A DNA stretch of 64,000 bases from Pseudopithomyces maydicus (lineage: Eukaryota > Ascomycota > Dothideomycetes > Pleosporales > Didymosphaeriaceae): contig JANTUC010000002.1 in the NCBI GenBank assembly GCA_026873275.1, forward strand, positions 2,790,001 to 2,854,000. The letters are read 5' to 3'. The stretch's first letter is position 1, and the number at the start of each line of letters is the position of its first letter. The notes under the pieces are model-generated. The model was not told where the DNA came from, did not search any database, and saw nothing but the letters and a program-made list of their open reading frames with translations. Positions 57,301 to 64,000 of the stretch are shown here, piece after piece. Both the position numbers and the translations under genes were made by a program.

Positions 57301-60300
57301 GAACCGGGCCGACGACGGGGAAATGGGTGTAAGGTTTCGGAGGGGCGGGATGGCGGGTTGGAGGCGCAAAGGGGAGTCGGGCCGATTTCTTGGGGGGAAG
57401 GGGAGTTGGGATGGTAGGTGGAGAGGGAGTGGTAGTTGTTGATTGGTGGTGATTGGTGATTGGAGAGGTGGTGATGGGGAGGGAGATTGGAGGGTTGTTG
57501 TTGTTATTGATGTCGAGTGAATGGGGGTTTTGGGATGAGTGGTGATGGTGATGGTGATGCTTGGTGATGCACCTATTGAGAATGTACATGTCGGACCTAT
57601 CAATCTGTACTGAGTGTGATGGTCGGACATGAGTCGTGGAATAAGCGCCTAACAAGTGTGTTGGTCGGCGATGTAGGAGCCTTCATTCAGCTCTACTACG
57701 TCCAGCTCTTTTCCCTCGTCATTCTGATTGTTGACTGAACATCTTTTTCCTCCTGGAGTCCCCTCGCGACATCCTACTGATCGGATCTCGGATCGGGGCA
57801 CATGAGAGCAGGACCAGTTCCATAAGCCAACGCTTACGCATGACAACTGCACGTCAGAATACAAACCGATCCACCTTGCTTCTTCGACCCTCCATTTTCG
57901 TCGCCCTATATTGCTCTCGCGAGAATACACCCTCGTGCTCGAGCCGGCACACGCCTCACAACCCATTACAACCACCCGTGCATGGTGCCCGGTCCCTGGC
58001 CTGCCATGCACCTCACACATGCACCTCAAACGGGTAAATGATTGAGACAATTACCTACCTTTACACAGGACCCACAGCTCCCACACACACGCCGGGCAGG
58101 CCTGGCTCTCATGATTCCAAGTTCCCACCACAACCTCCGTCACGGGGCAGCTCCCTCGCTGCAGCATGGTTCCAAAACGGCATCGTCCGGTCTGCATTTC
58201 CTCGGTGGTGGATCCACGATCGGGATCTGGAACGCCATGGCGGGAAAAGGCCAGTCCGAGGCAGTGGTTCGCAGGAGGAGTTTGCAACTGTGGTACGGTG
58301 ACGGCCCAGCTGGTTCGCAGACGGTTATCGCACTGCCATGTGGGGAAGAGGTGGCTGTCTCGAGGGCCGGAGAATCCAACATGATGGATCGAGGCATGGC
58401 GCCAAAGGAGGGGTTCGGTGTGTTGCACGGCGGCGAGACGCCCTTGTCATGAACCAGGTATCCATTCGAGATGCGGCCGTGGTGCGCGCAACGCCGACCA
58501 TCGAAGCGTGTAACACATACGTCGCTCGCTGCACGGAGAGCTCAACTCGGGATGCGAAGCAGCGCAGCTCCACCCCGGCGCGAGGGGGATACCGAGACGC
58601 TGGACGCAATGTTGTGCAGAGGAAGGGCTCACGTTCTTGCGTTGCGCGCTCGCGTGCCGCCATTCGATAAACGTTGTCTCCGCGGCGACGAACGAGTCCC
58701 AGCAACCAGGTTCGCTCTCAGCGTGGCGGCATGGAAAATTGGAAACGTCCACAGTAGCCCGGAAACCGTTCGCCTGCGTTACCTCCCCTACATACACACA
58801 GTGCACACTACAGTGCGCCGCCAAGCTCCTCTCGACAAGCACTCCAGCAGGCCTCCTGACTCCTGACTGCTTTCCCTTTCTGCGCACACTTGCAGCGCTC
58901 CAGAATCCAGACGAGAGCATTCCATAATCCCTGGGATGTTTGAAACACACGCGCAGGATTCGAGTCCGCGCCACAGGCGTCTTTCGCGTTCGTATTTCGT
59001 CCGTCCGCACCGTGTTTGGCAGTCGATAAGACTTTTACTACTAGCCATTCGCCATTCGCCATCCGCTCGCCCATTCCCCATGTTCATAAATAGATCCAGA
59101 GCCGCAACCTCCTCTCGCGTACCCTGGGGTCCATCCGGACGCGCGGGTCACTATCTCGGATTTTAGGTATCTATCTCGTGTGTCAAAAATAGCTCGATCT
59201 GGATCTGGTGTAGCGGGCGTGCTTGGGGGCCAGGCACGTGGGTGTTACGGATCGATCATTAGCAAGGGTACCAGCCTCTGCGCCTGGGCTGGCAAAGTGT
59301 ACGGCACGGTACTTGGGAGAGCGTGGGTCGTGATGTGCGAGAGGGATTTACCAGGAGCCGTTCAATGGTGGGTTGTGGCGTCCTAATCACGACACCGCGT
59401 GCTTGGTGATCTTCACGGTATTTGTCGAATGGGAAAACGCCCGGCACGTGCCTTTATAATTGCCCAGGTAGGAGGTCTGGGCGAATGAGCCATGTTCGCT
59501 TCGAATTACGCAGTTGGTGTAGCATCAGCTAGGTATGCCGGACCTTGTAGGTAACAGCTTGAGTGAGATCAGATGATGTCTGAGGCCTCGAATGCTCCAA
59601 CTACGTAGCGTCCGTGTCGTCACGCCAGACGGTCGAGCCCAACAGGCCGTGCCACGCGCGGCATGTTGAATCTTCGAGAGGAGGCGGTATTGCGTGCTTG
59701 GGCCACAACTCTAACATGTTGAAGGGGAGGACGTCGCCCATTCCGAACTCCGCGATGGAATCACTGAGTGTGCGGTCTGGTCACGATGTAACCGCACGTA
59801 CTGCATATTGTCGTGCGCTCTGGTGCTACCCCAGTTACCACTGTTGCGTGATTTACGGTGAAGGATTCGCGCCCAACGCGTCAATGCGCGGATGTACATA
59901 CTCCTTCTGTTTATCTGAGGAATGGGAGGATTGTGGGTACAGTCGCATATCGTATGAATGGATGCGCTTGTTACACAGGCAGACGAACCAGGGTGCGAAA
60001 GGGCTGCACGACCTTATGAAAGGTGTAAATGTGGTTGTGTGGAGTCTCCAGGTTAGGGTGGTGGGTGGTGCCATACGGTCCTCCACATCCCGGACGTCAC
60101 GGTAGCAGCTTCCCTGTATTGTTCGCGCATGAGTACATACAAACCAAATACAATCCATGGCATGTCTAAGCGCAACTCAAAACATCTGACATTGCGTTGT
60201 TTAAGGGTTTTCCTTTTATTCGTTTCCACAAACGTCATCTTGTCATCCTTCAGCCCCCAAGCACCGCGGGCCGCGGACCTCACCTTATCGCATCGATGCG

Positions 60301-62105
60301 ACGTAGCAAAGGCAGTCGATCAGTCGTCTGAGGAGCGGGAGTGGTGCAAGCTTATGGCTAACCGATCAATTTACATCCATGTCTGACCAATGCCCTTCTC
60401 ATACGAGTGTCAAATATCTGCAACGATCCTTGTCTCCAAGTGATCCGTCAGTGTGGGGTCCACTCACAAACGCCCCTACTGTGATCGACTTTCCAGGCAT
60501 GCCCGGATTGGGCATCACACTCAAAACTCTATCAGTCTCTCCTTGTAGCGATGTGAATGTTCGTTCACTCGGTGACGTTCCAAGATGGAGTGTGCAGACG
60601 TCCTTTGTACAAATGAGCTTCCGTCCCAGCGCATAGCTGCTGCAGCACTGGGTTTGCGGTTGTGGAGAGCTCCGGATGATCTACAGATCCGTAACCGATT
60701 CTTCCGACCTACCCCAGCTCGCCCACGTGCCTTGCAGATCTCCGTAGAATGAGGCGCGCCCTCTGCTTCCAGTGTCTCCATGGAGCACCATTGTGAAAGG
60801 TGGCGACGCAAAAGCGTCATCCACATGATTCTCCCATGCGTGAAGTGGCAGTGGCAACGATATCAAGGGCAGAGAGGGGCGTGGTATCAGTGACGTTCTG
60901 ATTGGAGGGCAGGGTGCGGAGTGGAGTGGGAGGGGAGCGCGGGATGGCCGCGGGCGCAAGACCAGGCTGGAGAGGACCTGTCCGAGGCGTGTGGGAGGGA
61001 GGGCAAACAAACGCGCGAGCCACGTCGTTGCTGGAACACCGCAAGTTGGACAGAATGCGTGACCAGATACTGCACGCCAACCTTTGGACCCCCTCATCAT
61101 ATCCACTCACTAGACTAGTCCAGCCGTTTCCGGGCGCTGAGAACGGCGGGCCTGTGTACACATTGGACGGTGACGCCCGGGCCCGCGCATGCACGGGATC
61201 ACGGGTACGCAGATATCTCTTCCCATGTGGTCATTGCAGTTGTGTGAGTATTATGTCGCGCGTTCACGTACACTATACTCTGATAAGGGCCTGGTTTGCT
61301 GGCAGTGTGCAACCGGGGCGATCCCAGATGGAACAAACTTGCAGGACGACTGCGAGGAAAAAATTCTCTGCTGGAATATTGCTCCGCGCGTGAATCCGCA
61401 CACGCAGCTCTTGACGGACTCATTGGGTCCTGCTTTGCTGCACTGCCTAACCGAAGCGCCCGTATTTGCAGCGATGTGGCGTAGCGGTGAAGGATAGCAG
61501 GGAAGCCCCGTCGAGGCAGGCGCGCAGTGCATGAGTGCTACGAAATGACTACATGTTGGAGTGGTAATTGGCTGGTGATGAGTGTTTGCGAAAAGATTGA
61601 GGTGTTGCCTGTGCAGCTGGAAGTCAACTTGATGCGTCGACATCAGCTACGTTGAGTGTGAGTTCGGAGCGCGAGACCAGTGAAAGACCGATACCGAACA
61701 TTCGGGCAGATGAAAGGATCTGCAGGCTCTGGGAAGAGATCAGAGATAGATTGAAGGGTGGTAAGCTTTTGGGGATCCCGTCTAGATTGACAACGGATTG
61801 ATTTGACTTGACGTTCGATCGGTATGGATACAAGGTAACGCTCCACAAACAAAAATGCCACACATACAATATTGAATAGACAGTGAATATGAACAAATAT
61901 TGCGATACAAAAAGACTGTTGAAATACATAGTCGCATTAAAGCGCCTGACCTTACGCTGCCTCAGCTCCGTTGGGTATCATGCCTCACCAATCAAACTCC
62001 TTATCCCATGCCTTTTGGTATCCTCGCCAAACTCCTATGAACATGCTTCGTATACGTGGCGCACAAATCACTTGTCTCTCGGGTCCGAGCCTCGTATTGC
62101 TGAGT
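54371..62105. other. 7.7-kb stretch without a supportable gene
   Basis: It lies between the 5' side of ERG3 and the 3' end of the zinc-finger gene. Frames here are short, overlapping and low in complexity, with no splice chains or family motifs. Visible features are TACATA/GTACAT-rich simple sequence at about 56835-56900, a G-rich plus strand at 57300-57500 with GGTGAT repeats to about 57560, and GGTAGGTAGATAGATA-like sequence near 56440. A long non-coding RNA, a large promoter or a dispersed-out remnant would all fit. Confidence 0.5.
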
Positions 62106-63678
62106 CTAATAGAGACGGCGTTCAGGGAATGCGGTATCATCGAAGCCGCCCGTTGACTGATATCCCGATTGCATTGGAGCGTTGAAGTCGTAGCCGCTGT
62201 CGACCTTCATGGTCACGTCGGAAACGGTGGATGAAGACCGGCTGCTGCGGTCACTTCCCGAGTTTTGGTAATGGCTGTAATCGCGTCGCATGGAGCTGGA
62301 TGAAGAGCCGGTGAATGCGGAGGAATTGGCTCCCGAGGAAGGAGTCGCGGCGATTCTCCTGTCTTTTCCTCTACCTTTGATTCCCTTGTTCGAGTTCTTG
62401 TACAGGGAGGCGAAATATTCCCACAACTCCTTGTCCTCTCGTAGGACAGGGTCGCCGGGGTTGATGCAAGCAAATTTTTGGGTGAGGAAGCGCAGAGTGG
62501 GCGCGTGAAATTTGTTCTGGTGTGACTTTGAGATTGTTAGATGGTGCTTGCAAGAAGAGTAGTGGTATTGGTACCTTCAGGTTGCCGAGCTGAGTGAACT
62601 GTTTCCCACACTGGTCCAATTTGCAAGTAAATGGCTTGACCTGTTGGTGCACAATTTTGTGGGCGCGAACATTACCCCTCTGAGCAAATGATTTGCCGCA
62701 GATGTCGCAGTTGTAGGGGCGCTCTCCAGTGTGGCGGCGCTCATGTGTCTGGTATCGTTAGTGCCCAATCATTGTGAGCATTTGACGAGCTTACCTTGAG
62801 GTTGCCTAATTGCGAGAAAGATTGGCCGCAAGTCTTACAGTTCTATCACTATTAGGATTGAAGTCGCAAGGGAAGTCTGGGGACTTACAAAAGGTTTGTC
62901 TCCAGTGTGCGCTCGTCGGTGGATGTCCAAGTGAGTCTTCTGGTAGAAGGCTTTACCACAGTCTGGAATAGTGCAAACGTAGCGTTTTGACGCCCGTCGG
63001 CCAGGTCTGGGCTCCTCCTGAGAACATGTTAGAGGGCAGGATGCGTGGCTGTGTGTGGTGAAGACGTACCTTCATTGGTTCTTGGCTTGATCCGTTTGTT
63101 TGCTTAGCTTGAATAGCTCTCATTAGGGTATCGACATCGGTGGCGAAGTTGATGTTGTTGGTCTCAGACGGCTCCGAGGTGGAACGTTGGTAGTTCTCGA
63201 CGTAGGGTAGCCCGTTGATAGCGTGATGTGATTGGACTGGAGATGTACTTTCCGCCTTGACAACCGGATTTCTCATGTTTGCAAAGCCATTTCGAGCTGT
63301 CCGTACCGTCGGTAGAGGTTGTATCTCAGATACTGCTGGATAGGACATGGTCTGCGGTATGGTAGTGGGGTAGGTCACCGGAAAGGCTTGTTGCAGGTTG
63401 TAAGGGTTGGTGGCGAGCGAATCGAAGGCAAAGGTTCCAGACTGGTAGGGCACCGAGGAGGTCATGGAATGTGTGGAGAAGATGGGTATTCCGTGCATGT
63501 CGACGTGAGAAGTTGTGGGTTGGAATGACCTGGAAGCAGATGGGGTGGTGCCAGGTCTGTGAGAGGGTTCGTATGGGGAGGCAAAGTCGGACATGTTCAT
63601 GTTGGGAAAATGGAGGTGGTGGTGGTCAGTTCGGTCTTGCCAGAGGCCTGGGTGGTGGGATGCAACGACAGCTGCCAT
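62106..63678 (-). CDS. C2H2 zinc-finger transcription factor (Azf1-like)
   Basis: A nuclear DNA-binding regulator. Exons 63678-63070, 63017-62889, 62842-62795, 62748-62575 and 62525-62106, all phase 0, 459 residues. The first 200 residues are Ser/Thr/Pro/Met-rich and probably activating. Four tandem fingers follow: YVCTIPDCGKAFYQKTHLDI, CKTCGQSFSQLGNLKTHERR, YNCDICGKSFAQRGNVRAHK and CKLDQCGKQFTQLGNLKSHQ; TGEKP-like linkers (TGDKPF, TGERPY) join the first three. The first and fourth fingers have CX4C spacing and the middle two CX2C. The exon borders fall inside or between fingers. The C-terminal tail is Ser-rich. The finger array resembles yeast Azf1 and its filamentous relatives; regulated genes cannot be predicted. 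A large gene-free region lies downstream of its 3' end. Confidence 0.9.
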
Positions 63679-64000
63679 TGCTGATAAACAAGTCGGGTGC
63701 TAGCGGGACGAAGCGTAGGCCAGAAGGCTGTGCCCACGAGGCGATGGATGGACAAGAAGCGAGGAGACGGGCGCAATAGCGGGATGAGCCGAGAGGGCGA
63801 AGGCAAATGTGGTATACAAGAAGCGGGATGTGTTGTGTGCGGCCGTGGGGGAGGTATATAGTCAGCAGGTTGAGGGGTGGAGGTTGTGGTTGGGGGGAGC
63901 TACAAGTTGATATACATGGCAGACGATGGACGGCATCCCGCGACTGGCCCAGGATGACGATGCTGTGAACTACACTGGAATGGGCCGGTACGAGGCAGCC
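63679..64000. other. upstream region of the zinc-finger gene
   Basis: Promoter side, rich in G on the plus strand (C/T-rich on the gene strand). No further gene start is visible before the window ends. Confidence 0.5.

Noticed and set aside
57053..57655. 200-codon minus-strand frame rich in His, Pro and Thr in the gene-free region
   Set aside because: It is generated by simple repeats (GGTGAT and TTG runs). No domain, poor start context, no splice chain.
1..64000. tRNA genes, CRISPR arrays, intact transposons
   Set aside because: No tRNA B-box with a matching A-box, no spaced repeats, and no transposase or reverse transcriptase motifs were seen by eye. A covariance search was not possible.

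Overview
This 64 kb window is nuclear DNA of a filamentous ascomycete fungus, most likely a Dothideomycete such as a member of the Pleosporales (the class assignment is inference). Nearly every gene has short introns of about 45-70 bases with GTRNGT donors, CTRAC-type branch sites and AG acceptors. The gene content is typical of a fungus: an Erg3 sterol desaturase, a Ste3 pheromone receptor, a GH18 chitinase, a Dur3 urea permease and a Dal5-like permease. No operons, tRNA genes, CRISPR arrays or intact transposons were seen. About 24 protein-coding genes are supported, most as complete splice models whose exon lengths sum to whole codons.

Layout. 0-4 kb: a gene running off the left edge, then an accessory gene joining a beta-trefoil-like domain to a Lys/Gln-rich repeat tail. 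3.8-10 kb: a urea permease (DUR3) and a Dal5-type MFS permease flanking a small coiled-coil gene. 11-20 kb: cyclin CCL1, an unrecognised five-exon gene, proteasome ATPase RPT2 and ubiquitin-conjugating enzyme UBC1. 20-29 kb: an FHA-domain checkpoint-type kinase, the 25-codon ribosomal protein eL41 gene, a membrane protein and the STE3 receptor. 29-35 kb: an accessory-looking block of an alpha/beta hydrolase, a cytochrome P450 and a divergent cytochrome b5-b5 reductase fusion. 35-54 kb: BMT2, ribosomal protein uL23, HTD2, chitinase, THO2, RBG1/DRG1, a wax-synthase-like acyltransferase and ERG3. 54.4-62.1 kb: 7.7 kb with no supportable gene. 62-64 kb: a C2H2 zinc-finger regulator.

Working links suggested by position. 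RPT2 and UBC1 (ubiquitin-proteasome) are divergent, as are BMT2 and uL23 (ribosome synthesis) and the P450 and the b5-b5 reductase fusion (possible enzyme and electron donor). The two nitrogen-compound permeases lie close together and have GATA-type motifs upstream.

The most important caution is that five otherwise intact genes need a reading-frame correction. In four of them a correction falls at a run of exactly five C or G bases, and in each case adding one or two bases restores the expected family sequence. This looks like systematic homopolymer under-calling in the assembly rather than gene death. Those gene models should be read as 'frame corrected'.
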